A stretch of 14,076 bases of DNA, taken from CBDTTW01 sp965363675 (GTDB lineage Bacteria; Bacteroidota; Rhodothermia; Rhodothermales; DASSAV01). Of this stretch, positions 1-6,257 are shown piece by piece. The stretch is from positions 1 to 14,076 of the forward strand of contig CBDTTW010000074.1 in NCBI GenBank assembly GCA_965363675.1. The letters run 5' to 3'. The notes beneath the pieces were generated by a model, which was not told the DNA's origin, did no database searches, and saw only the letters and a list, made by a program, of their open reading frames with translations. The translations under genes were made by a program, and so were the position numbers. Every line of letters starts with the position of its first letter. Position 1 is the stretch's first letter.

Positions 1-122
1 GCAGGCTCTTGCCGAGGCCCCGCCGAAGCGCCTGTGCTCCGCTGCCGGGAGCCGGCGGCTGAACCCGCGGGCGGGCGATGCGTACATCCAAGGTGTGTCT
101 TTTCACCCAACTCCGCCCGCCC
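1..122. other. Upstream stretch, no gene recognised
   Basis: This GC-rich stretch precedes the first gene. One plus-strand frame runs from the window edge to a stop at 60-62, which could be the tail of an upstream gene, but about 19 codons cannot be identified. An in-frame ATG at 78 would add 15 residues before the signal peptide of the next gene. I see no convincing TTG/TAnnTTTG promoter here. Confidence 0.3.
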
Positions 123-1163
123 ATGCGCCTTGTCCCCCGCCTGCGGCTGCTCGCCGCCTTGCTGCTCCTGACGGCCGCGCCCGCCGCCGCGCAAAACGCC
201 TCCGTCAGCGTCGTGCACAACGCCATCGACCCCGGCGTGCGCGTGCTCGACGGCTGGATCCTGGACCTCGTGCAGGTCGTGGACAACATCGCGTTCCGGG
301 AGGCCACCAAGTACGCCGCCGGCATCCCGGCCAACCTGCCCCTGGAGATCGACATTACGCTCGGCGCGGACAACAGCCCGGCCAAGCCCCTCTTCACGAA
401 GACGCTCACGTTCGCGCCGGGGCAGTCGTATCAGGTGGTGGCCGCCGGCGAGCTCGGCGTCGCCGGGGAGACCGCCTTCGACCTGATTCCGCTCGTATCG
501 CGGCAGGCGGCCGAGGCGCCCGGGCAGGTCGAGGTGCGCTGGTTCCACGGCGTCACCGACGGCGGCGCGGTTGACATCGCGGTCTCCGGCGCCGGACTGG
601 CGGCGGACAACCTCGCCTTCGGCAAGGCTACGGCCTACCAGGCGCTCGCCCCCGGCGTCTACGACGTGACGGTGACTTCCGCTGACGCTGCGTTCGTCTT
701 CGGGCGCTTCCGGCTGGACCTGACGGCCGCCGCCGGCGAGGCGCTGCTGCTCATGACGACGGGCACGGTGCGCCAGGTCCCCGAGTGGTCCAACTTCGAC
801 GTGCTGCTCGTCCGCGCCGACGGCGCGACAAAGCTGCTCGACCGCCTCGGCGGCGTGGCGACCGAGGAGGACGCCGTTCTGCCCGAGCGCTTCGCGGTGC
901 ACGCGGCGTATCCTAACCCTTTCAACCCCACGACGCAGCTTTCCTTCGATATGCCGCAGGCCGGGCAGGTCTACGCCGAGGTTTACGACCCGCTCGGGCG
1001 GCTGATGCTGCGCACCGCGCCCACGGCGGCGGCGGCCGGACGGGCGCAGACGCTCGCGCTCGATGCGTCGGGGCTGCCTTCAGGGGCCTACGTCTACCGC
1101 ATCGTCGCCCGAACGGCAGGACGCGCGTTCACCGGCTCCGGACGGTTCGTGCTGCTCAAGTAA
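123..1163 (+). CDS. Secreted DUF4397 protein with type IX secretion sorting domain
   Basis: This predicted exported protein has 346 residues. The ATG at 123 was chosen over the in-frame ATG at 78 because it opens directly onto a signal peptide (RLVPRLRLL, a leucine-rich core, then APAAAQ with cleavage near residue 24). Residues 26-115 and 135-240 form two DUF4397-like beta-rich units, with the typical VSVVHNAID and VEVRWFHGVTDGGAVDI openings. Residues 258-346 form a type-A C-terminal sorting domain: YPNPFNPTT at 263-271, YDPLGR at 288-293, LPSGAYVYRI at 318-327, ending RFVLLK. In Bacteroidota this domain directs proteins through the type IX system to the surface or the medium. The DUF4397 substrate is unknown, so no function beyond a secreted, possibly surface-bound protein is claimed. 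No partner gene lies next to it. Confidence 0.85.
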   Translation: MRLVPRLRLLAALLLLTAAPAAAQNASVSVVHNAIDPGVRVLDGWILDLVQVVDNIAFREATKYAAGIPANLPLEIDITLGADNSPAKPLFTKTLTFAPGQSYQVVAAGELGVAGETAFDLIPLVSRQAAEAPGQVEVRWFHGVTDGGAVDIAVSGAGLAADNLAFGKATAYQALAPGVYDVTVTSADAAFVFGRFRLDLTAAAGEALLLMTTGTVRQVPEWSNFDVLLVRADGATKLLDRLGGVATEEDAVLPERFAVHAAYPNPFNPTTQLSFDMPQAGQVYAEVYDPLGRLMLRTAPTAAAAGRAQTLALDASGLPSGAYVYRIVARTAGRAFTGSGRFVLLK

Positions 1164-1209
1164 CGACGCACGGACGCGGCGACGGGCCAGGTCGTTGCAA
1201 TTCATCCCG

Positions 1210-1240
1210 TTGCGCCGAGGAGCAAGCGTCTTTATATTTA
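1210..1240 (+). promoter_or_regulatory. Predicted promoter of the feo operon
   Basis: TTG at 1210-1212, a 20-base spacer, then TATATTTA at 1233-1240, which matches the Bacteroidota -7 consensus TAnnTTTG in five of six fixed positions. The predicted transcription start is near 1247, about 48 bases before the ATG at 1295. It is one of the few AT-rich patches in the region. A palindromic operator overlaps its right edge. Confidence 0.5.
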
Positions 1241-1253
1241 GCCAAGGTTAAAT
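1236..1253. promoter_or_regulatory. Candidate DtxR/MntR-type operator on the feo promoter
   Basis: ATTTAGCC-AA-GGTTAAAT is an 8-2-8 inverted repeat with seven of eight base pairs complementary. The half-site (TTTAgCC / GGtTAAA) resembles boxes bound by DtxR/IdeR/MntR-family repressors, which also use TTA-rich arms with GG/CC near the centre. It covers the last bases of the -7 element and the expected transcription start, so a bound repressor would block initiation. The likely ligand is the regulator encoded at 4629-5291. That link is inference; the palindrome is seen directly. Confidence 0.5.
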
Positions 1254-1294
1254 TTTATTCTGTACGCGGCTCATTCTGAAAAGCGGTCATCACG

Positions 1295-2311
1295 ATGCCT
1301 GATCCGGCGGTTTCCCTGGCGGTGGGGTTGGCTTTGGTCGCAGCGGCGGCCGGGGCGCCTGTGCTGATGGCGCGGCGGCGCGTCCGCCGCCGTCCCGAGC
1401 GGGAACGCCTGGAGGACGGTCTCAAGTATCTCTACCAGCGCGCGGGCGCGGCGGCGCCGTTTCGCCTGGCCGAGATGTCGGGGGCGCTGGGGCTCGACCT
1501 GGAAGCCGGCGAGGAAGTGCTCGAACGCCTGATGGCCCGCGGTCTGGCCGCGTGGGCTACGGACGGGCCGCAGCTCACCCCTGCCGGAGCCGACTACGCC
1601 GCGCACATCGTCCGGGCGCACCGGCTCTACGAAGCGTACCTCGCCGAGCGCACCGGCTTCGCCGAAGCGCGCTGGCACGCCCTCGCCGACCGCTACGAGC
1701 ACACGGCTACTCCCGAGGAGGTGCAGCAGCTCTCCGCCCGCCTCGGCGACCCCCGTTTCGACCCGCACGGCGACCCGATCCCCGCCGGGGCCGGAGCCCC
1801 CGAGCCTCCGGCAGGCGTAGCCCTGACCGAGGCCCCCCTGGGCGAGGCGCTGCGCGTGGCCCCCCTGGAGGACGAGCCGGCGGGCATCTACCAGCGCCTC
1901 GTCGAAAAGGGCTTGCGGCCGGGCGTGGCCCTGGAGATCGCCCGCCGCGACGCCGACGCCCTCACGCTCCGGACGGAGCACGGGCGCGTGGACCTGGCGG
2001 CGCCGCTGGCCGCCAACGTGACCGTGGCCCCCGCCGCCGAGGCGCCGCCCGCCTGGGGCCCCGCCGAGCCGGGCCGCCGCCTGAGCGCGCTGGCCCCCGG
2101 CGAGCAGGCCCGCATCGTGTGCCTGCACCGCAGTTGCCGGGGCGCCGAGCGCCGCCGCCTGCTCGACCTCGGCCTGACGCCCGGCACGCTCGTCGGGACC
2201 GAACTACGGCGCTCGGGGGGGCACACCGCCGCCTACCGCGTGCGCGGCGCCCTGGTGGCGCTCCGCCGCGAGCAAGCGCACCACATCGAAATAGAACCCG
2301 TATCCGCATGA
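1295..2311 (+). CDS. Membrane-anchored DtxR-like protein fused to two FeoA domains
   Basis: This 338-residue protein combines parts that are usually separate. Residues 4-25 are a hydrophobic segment followed by RRRVRRR, predicted as one membrane anchor with the rest in the cytoplasm. Residues 38-98 match the DtxR winged helix (LEDGLKYLY to QLTPAG). Residues 100-163 match the DtxR metal-binding and dimerisation domain (IVRAHRLYEAYL, RWHALADRYEH, GDPRFDPHGDPIP). Candidate metal ligands are D41, H109, D132, E135 and H136. Residues 177-245 and 262-335 are two FeoA/SH3-like domains; the second (LLDLGLTPGTLV) is the clearer. The recognition-helix region is acidic (EAGEEVLERL), unlike the basic one in the 4629 gene, so DNA binding may be lost. 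It overlaps the FeoB G-protein gene by ATGA, so FeoA-like support of FeoB is the likely role. A start at M25 (1367) would remove the anchor. Confidence 0.8.
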   Translation: MPDPAVSLAVGLALVAAAAGAPVLMARRRVRRRPERERLEDGLKYLYQRAGAAAPFRLAEMSGALGLDLEAGEEVLERLMARGLAAWATDGPQLTPAGADYAAHIVRAHRLYEAYLAERTGFAEARWHALADRYEHTATPEEVQQLSARLGDPRFDPHGDPIPAGAGAPEPPAGVALTEAPLGEALRVAPLEDEPAGIYQRLVEKGLRPGVALEIARRDADALTLRTEHGRVDLAAPLAANVTVAPAAEAPPAWGPAEPGRRLSALAPGEQARIVCLHRSCRGAERRRLLDLGLTPGTLVGTELRRSGGHTAAYRVRGALVALRREQAHHIEIEPVSA

Positions 2312-3141
2312 GCGCCTCCTCCGACGCCGCCTGCACCTCGTGCGCCTCCGGGTGCAACACCGCCCATCTGGAGCGGCTGGGCATAGAAGCCTCGACGTAC
2401 GACTACGTAATCGCCCTGGCCGGCAACCCGAATGTGGGCAAGTCCACCGTGTTCAACCGGCTCACCGGTTTGCGGCAGCACACCGGCAACTGGCCCGGCA
2501 AAACCGTATCCCGCGCCGAGGGGGGCTTTCGCTACGGCGGCAAGCGCTACCGCATCGTCGATCTGCCGGGCACGTACTCGCTGCTCGCCACGAGCGTCGA
2601 CGAGGAGATCGCGCGGGACTTCGTGCTGTTCGGGCGGCCCTCCGTGACGCTCGTCGTGGCCGACGCCACGCGGCTGCAACGCAACCTGAACCTGGTGCTG
2701 CAAATCTTGGAGATCACCGACCGGGTGGTGGTGTGCCTCAACCTGCTCGACGAAGCCGCCCGGCGCGGGCTCCACGTGGACGACCGGCGCCTGGCGCGCG
2801 ACCTCGGCGTGCCGGTCGTGCCGACCTCGGCGCGGCGCGGCGAGGGCCTGGATCTGCTGCTCGAAACCGTGCACGGCGTCGCCACGGGCGCCCTCCGGAC
2901 GGCGCCGCCGCGCCGCGCCTTCGAGCCGCCGGCGCTCAAACCCGTCGTCGATGAACTTACGGCCCGCATCGAGGCGCTTTTCCCCGATCTCCCCAACGCC
3001 CGCTGGGTCGCCTTCCGGCTGCTCGACGGCGACACGCGCATCCGCGAGGCCGTCGCTACGGGTGAGCTGGGCGCCCTCGCGCATGCGGACGCCGCCGACG
3101 GACCTATCCTGCTCGACGTACTGGACAACGCCCATGCCTGA
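2308..3141 (+). CDS. feoB: FeoB G-protein half (ferrous iron transport GTPase)
   Basis: This 277-residue soluble GTPase corresponds to the N-terminal part of FeoB. G1 is GNPNVGKST at 39-47, the FeoB-type switch region follows (HTGNWPGKTV at 58-67), G3 is DLPGTYSL at 85-92, G4 is NLLD at 145-148 and G5 is TSAR at 173-176. Residues 208-250 are the start of the helical (GDI-like) domain, with ARWVAFRLLDGD. In FeoB this domain gates Fe(II) transport across the inner membrane. The reading frame ends inside the helical domain, where ordinary FeoB of about 650-800 residues continues into the membrane part. Here that part is a separate gene overlapping by 8 bases. Three cysteines near the N terminus (C9, C12, C16) precede the G domain. 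The start is fixed by the ATGA overlap with the upstream gene. Confidence 0.88.
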   Translation: MSASSDAACTSCASGCNTAHLERLGIEASTYDYVIALAGNPNVGKSTVFNRLTGLRQHTGNWPGKTVSRAEGGFRYGGKRYRIVDLPGTYSLLATSVDEEIARDFVLFGRPSVTLVVADATRLQRNLNLVLQILEITDRVVVCLNLLDEAARRGLHVDDRRLARDLGVPVVPTSARRGEGLDLLLETVHGVATGALRTAPPRRAFEPPALKPVVDELTARIEALFPDLPNARWVAFRLLDGDTRIREAVATGELGALAHADAADGPILLDVLDNAHA

Positions 3142-4567
3142 AACCGCCCTCGACGACCCCCGCCTCGACCTGCTTCAGCGCGCCGAGGGCCTGCGCCGCC
3201 GGACCGGCGGCGACTTCCACGAGCGCTACGTCGAGCAGGTGTACGCCGAGGCCGCCCGCCTGGCCGACCGCGCGGTCGCCTCGGACGGCGCCGCCGCCTT
3301 CGACCTGGACCGGCTCATCGACCGCATCGTGACGCACCGGTTCTGGGGCGCGCCCGTCATGGTCGCCCTCTTTACGCTTGTCTTCTGGCTGACCATCAGC
3401 GGCGCCAACGCGCCCTCGGGGATGCTGGCGGGGTTGCTCGTCGATACGCTGCACCCCGCGCTGAAGGCCGCCGCCCTGGGCGTGGGCTTCCCCGAGTGGC
3501 TCGCCGGGCTGCTCATCGACGGCATGTACCTTTCCACGGCGTGGGTCGTGAGCGTGATGCTGCCGCCGATGGCGATTTTCTTCCCGCTGTTTACCCTCCT
3601 GGAGGACTTCGGGTATTTGCCGCGCGTGGCCTTCAACCTCGACCACGTGTTCAAGCGCGCCGGGGCGCACGGCAAGCAGTCGCTCAGCATGATGATGGGC
3701 TTCGGGTGCAACGCCGCCGGCGTCGTGGCGGCCCGCATCATCGACAGCCCGCGCGAGCGCCTGATCGCCATCATCACGAACAACTTTGCCCTGTGCAACG
3801 GCCGCTGGCCTACGCAAATCCTCGTCGCCACCCTTTTCCTGGGCGTGCTGGCTCCGGCGCCGCTGGCCGGGATGATCTCGGCCGTGGCCGTGGTGGGCGT
3901 GGCGGGCCTGGGGGTGCTGCTGACGTTCGTGGTGTCGTGGGGCCTCTCGCGCACCGCCCTGCAAGGCGAGGTCTCGACGTTCAGCCTGGAGCTGCCGCCG
4001 TACCGGCCGCCGCGCTTCTGGCAGGCCATCTACACCTCGCTCATCGACCGGACGCTGTTCGTGCTGCGGCGGGCCATTGTGTTTGCGATGCCGGCGGGGG
4101 CGGTCATCTGGCTCGTCTCGAACGTAGACGTGGGCGGCCTCCCCATCGCCGAGCACGTCATCGGCGCGTTCGACCCGTTCGGCCTGTTCATCGGCCTGAA
4201 CGGCGTCATTCTGCTGGCCTACGTCATCGCCATCCCGGCCAACGAGATCGTCATCCCGACGGTGCTCATGCTGACGGTGCTCACGGCGGGCGCCCCCGAG
4301 CTGGGCGCAGGCGCGGGGGTCATGTTCGAGCCGGGGGCGCAGAGCGCCTACCTGGAGGTCTTCCGCATGGGCGGCTGGACTACGCTGACGGCGGTCAACC
4401 TGATGCTGTTCAGCCTGCTGCACAACCCGTGCAGCACCACCATCTACACGATCTACAAAGAGACGGGCAGCCTCAAGTGGACGCTCGTGGCGGCGCTGCT
4501 GCCCTTGGGCATGGGCTTCGGACTCACGTTTTTCGTGGCGCAGGTATGGCGGCTGCTGGCCGGCTGA
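3134..4567 (+). CDS. feoB: FeoB membrane half (Fe(II) permease, Gate domains)
   Basis: This 477-residue polytopic membrane protein corresponds to the C-terminal part of FeoB. Residues 28-70 carry the end of the helical domain and the linker (FHERYVEQVYAEA, LIDRIVTHRFWGAPVM) found in single-chain FeoB. The first Gate domain holds MMMGFGCNAAGV at 186-197 (C192) and NNFALCNGRWP at 216-226 (C221). The second holds IPANEIVIPTVLML at 367-380, with NPCSTTIYTIY at 431-441 (C433) before the last helix. Around ten membrane segments are visible. The ATG at 3134 lies inside the end of the upstream gene (ATGCCTGA overlap), so the two halves are probably translated together and assemble into one transporter. 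Either the gene is natively split or a frameshift broke a single ancestor; the good coding quality on both sides favours a native split. Confidence 0.88.
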   Translation: MPETALDDPRLDLLQRAEGLRRRTGGDFHERYVEQVYAEAARLADRAVASDGAAAFDLDRLIDRIVTHRFWGAPVMVALFTLVFWLTISGANAPSGMLAGLLVDTLHPALKAAALGVGFPEWLAGLLIDGMYLSTAWVVSVMLPPMAIFFPLFTLLEDFGYLPRVAFNLDHVFKRAGAHGKQSLSMMMGFGCNAAGVVAARIIDSPRERLIAIITNNFALCNGRWPTQILVATLFLGVLAPAPLAGMISAVAVVGVAGLGVLLTFVVSWGLSRTALQGEVSTFSLELPPYRPPRFWQAIYTSLIDRTLFVLRRAIVFAMPAGAVIWLVSNVDVGGLPIAEHVIGAFDPFGLFIGLNGVILLAYVIAIPANEIVIPTVLMLTVLTAGAPELGAGAGVMFEPGAQSAYLEVFRMGGWTTLTAVNLMLFSLLHNPCSTTIYTIYKETGSLKWTLVAALLPLGMGFGLTFFVAQVWRLLAG

Positions 4568-4628
4568 GCCCGGTGGCGCCCCTGCGAGCGGGCGCCGTAA
4601 CTTGCGGTACATCAATGCACCCCGGCCT

Positions 4629-5291
4629 ATGCTCAGCCCCGCCATCGAGGACTACCTGAAGACGATCTACAAGCTGGAGTCGGGGGGCGGCGCCGTCGCC
4701 ACGACGGCCCTGGCGAGCGAGATGCGCGTGACGCCGGCCTCCGTGACGAAGATGGTCAAGCGCCTGGCCGAGCTGAAGCTGGTGGACTACGCTTCCTACA
4801 AGGGCGTTACGCTGACGCCCGCCGGGGCCAAGGCGGCCCTGGAGATCATCCGGCATCACCGGCTGCTCGAACTGTACCTCAAGGAGGTGATGGGCTACTC
4901 CTGGGAGCAGCTCCACGCCGAGGCCGAGCACCTGGAGCACCACATCTCGGAAGCCTTCGAGGCGAAGATCGACGCCCTGCTGGGCCACCCCACCCACGAT
5001 CCCCACGGCCACCCGATTCCCACGCCCGAGGGCGAGCCGCCGCCGCCCCTCCCCTCCGAGTCGCTGGCGCACTGCGAGGCGGGCGCCCGGGTCGTCGTAC
5101 ACCACCTCTCGGACGCCGACCCGGAGCTGCTGGCCTACGTGGAGCAGATCGGGCTTCTGCCCCGCGTCGCCGTCGAGATCCTGGACAAGGGGCGCTTCGG
5201 CGGCCCGCTCCGCATCCGCGTCGGCGAGGCCGAGCACGTGATCGGCGAGGAGGTGGCGCGCGGCGTCTACGTCTCCGATGAAGCGGCATAG
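4629..5291 (+). CDS. MntR/DtxR-type metal-dependent transcriptional regulator
   Basis: This 220-residue regulator has the standard DtxR layout. Residues 1-66 are a winged helix (IEDYLKTIYKLE, recognition helix TPASVTKMVKRL). Residues 67-131 are the dimerisation and metal domain (IIRHHRLLELYL, LHAEAEHLEHHIS, then PTHDPHGHPIP). Residues 145-215 are a C-terminal SH3/FeoA-like domain. Visible metal ligands are D8, H77, E100, E103 and H104, matching MntR D8, H77, E99, E102 and H103. Glutamate at 100, where iron-sensing DtxR has cysteine, leans towards the manganese-type site but does not prove metal choice. ATG at 4629 gives the normal family N terminus. It starts 61 bases after the FeoB membrane gene and overlaps the ModA-like gene by 14 bases, so it is probably the last regulator of the same operon and the best candidate to bind 1236-1253. 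Confidence 0.9.
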   Translation: MLSPAIEDYLKTIYKLESGGGAVATTALASEMRVTPASVTKMVKRLAELKLVDYASYKGVTLTPAGAKAALEIIRHHRLLELYLKEVMGYSWEQLHAEAEHLEHHISEAFEAKIDALLGHPTHDPHGHPIPTPEGEPPPPLPSESLAHCEAGARVVVHHLSDADPELLAYVEQIGLLPRVAVEILDKGRFGGPLRIRVGEAEHVIGEEVARGVYVSDEAA

Positions 5292-6075
5292 CGCGCGCGC
5301 GGCGCTGTGGGCGCTGCTGGCCGTTTGGTGCCTGGCGGCGGCAGGCTGCCGGGCCGAGGACCCGCCCTCCGAGCGGCTGACCGTGCTGGCGGCGGCCTCC
5401 CTACGCGAGCCGTTCGAGGCGGCCCGGAGCCGCTTCGAGGCCGGGCGCCCCGGCCTCAAGGTGGCGCTCAGCTTCGGAGGCAGCGCGCAACTGGCCGCGC
5501 AGCTTGCCCACGGCGCCCCCGCCGACGTGTTCGCCAGCGCCGACGAAGCGCAGATGGCCGCGGCCGTGGCGGCCGGGCGCGTCGCTCCCGGGGCCGTCCG
5601 CATCTTTGCGCGCAACCGCCTCGTCATTGCGGCGGCGGCCGGGGGGCCGGTGCAGGCGCCCGCCGACCTGGCGCGGCCCCGGGTGCGCGTCGTCATGGCC
5701 GACGGGGCCGTGCCGGCGGGGCGCTACGCGCACGCGTTTCTGGACCGGGCCGCCCTCGCCTACGGCTACGCCTACAAGCACCGCGTGCTCGCCAACGTCG
5801 TCTCGTACGAGGCCGACGTGCGGGCGGTGCTGGCGAAGGTGCAGCTCGGCGAGGCCGACGCGGGCTTCGTCTACGCCACCGACCTGGCGGCGGCGCGGCG
5901 CGGCGCGGTCGTGGGCGTCGTGATTCCGGAGGCGCTCAACCCGGAGGCGCGGTACGCGGCGGCTCCCGTCGAGGGCGCAGCCCACGCCGAGGCCGCCGAG
6001 GCGTTCGTGGGGTATCTGCTCTCGGACGAGGGCCAGGCGGCGCTGCGGCAGGCAGGCTTTCTGCCGCCGCCCTGA
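5278..6075 (+). CDS. modA: ModA-like molybdate-binding lipoprotein, no modBC nearby
   Basis: This 265-residue periplasmic binding protein of the ModA family is the substrate-capture part of a molybdate/tungstate ABC importer. The signal peptide ends in a lipobox (LAAAGC, lipidated C24). The mature part shows ModA motifs: LTVLAAASLREPFE at 34-47, FGGSAQLAAQLAHGAPADVF at 66-85, VPAGRYA at 145-151, VVSYEADVRAVLAKV at 174-188 and EADAGFVYATD at 192-202. It overlaps the end of the metal regulator by 14 bases, implying translational coupling. No permease (ModB) or ATPase (ModC) follows: the next features are a hairpin and opposite-strand tRNA genes. It either works with a transporter encoded elsewhere or binds another oxyanion. 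The family call is firm; the substrate is inferred. Confidence 0.85.
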   Translation: MKRHSARAALWALLAVWCLAAAGCRAEDPPSERLTVLAAASLREPFEAARSRFEAGRPGLKVALSFGGSAQLAAQLAHGAPADVFASADEAQMAAAVAAGRVAPGAVRIFARNRLVIAAAAGGPVQAPADLARPRVRVVMADGAVPAGRYAHAFLDRAALAYGYAYKHRVLANVVSYEADVRAVLAKVQLGEADAGFVYATDLAAARRGAVVGVVIPEALNPEARYAAAPVEGAAHAEAAEAFVGYLLSDEGQAALRQAGFLPPP

Positions 6076-6101
6076 CCGGGCCGCCAAGGGCCATATATGC
6101 C

Positions 6102-6138
6102 GCAAGCCGCCGCCCCGCGCAGGGGGCAGGCGGCTTGC
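6102..6138. terminator. Strong hairpin between modA and tRNA-Cys, possible two-way terminator
   Basis: GCAAGCCGCC at 6102-6111 pairs perfectly with GGCGGCTTGC at 6129-6138. An inner GCCCC/GGGGC (6112-6116 with 6123-6127) extends the stem around a loop of about six bases. It lies 26 bases after the modA-like stop and just beyond the 3' end of tRNA-Cys, so it could end transcripts from both sides. Neither strand has a T-tract after the stem, so factor-independent termination is uncertain. Confidence 0.5.
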
Positions 6139-6145
6139 CGGCGCC

Positions 6146-6219
6146 TGGAGGCGACGAGCGGACTCGAACCGCTGTACGAGGTTTTGCAGACCTCTGCCTA
6201 GCCACTCGGCCACGTCGCC
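6146..6219 (-). tRNA. tRNA-Cys(GCA)
   Basis: A 74-nt cloverleaf on the minus strand. The acceptor GGCGACG pairs with CGTCGCC. The anticodon arm is GAGGT-CTGCAAA-ACCTC with anticodon GCA. The T arm is AGCGG-TTCGAGT-CCGCT. The discriminator is U, the cysteine identity base, and the 3' CCA is encoded. It is the last gene of the rpmB-led block, 38 bases after tRNA-Arg. Confidence 0.95.
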
Positions 6220-6257
6220 GGTTGCGCAGAAGGAGCGCCCGGCCTTCGCATGTGCTG

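Noticed and set aside
3104..4645. 513-codon open frame antisense to feoB
   Set aside because: Its composition (runs of R, H, Q, E, G) is typical of a GC-rich shadow frame. The plus strand carries a clear FeoB membrane domain and regulator.
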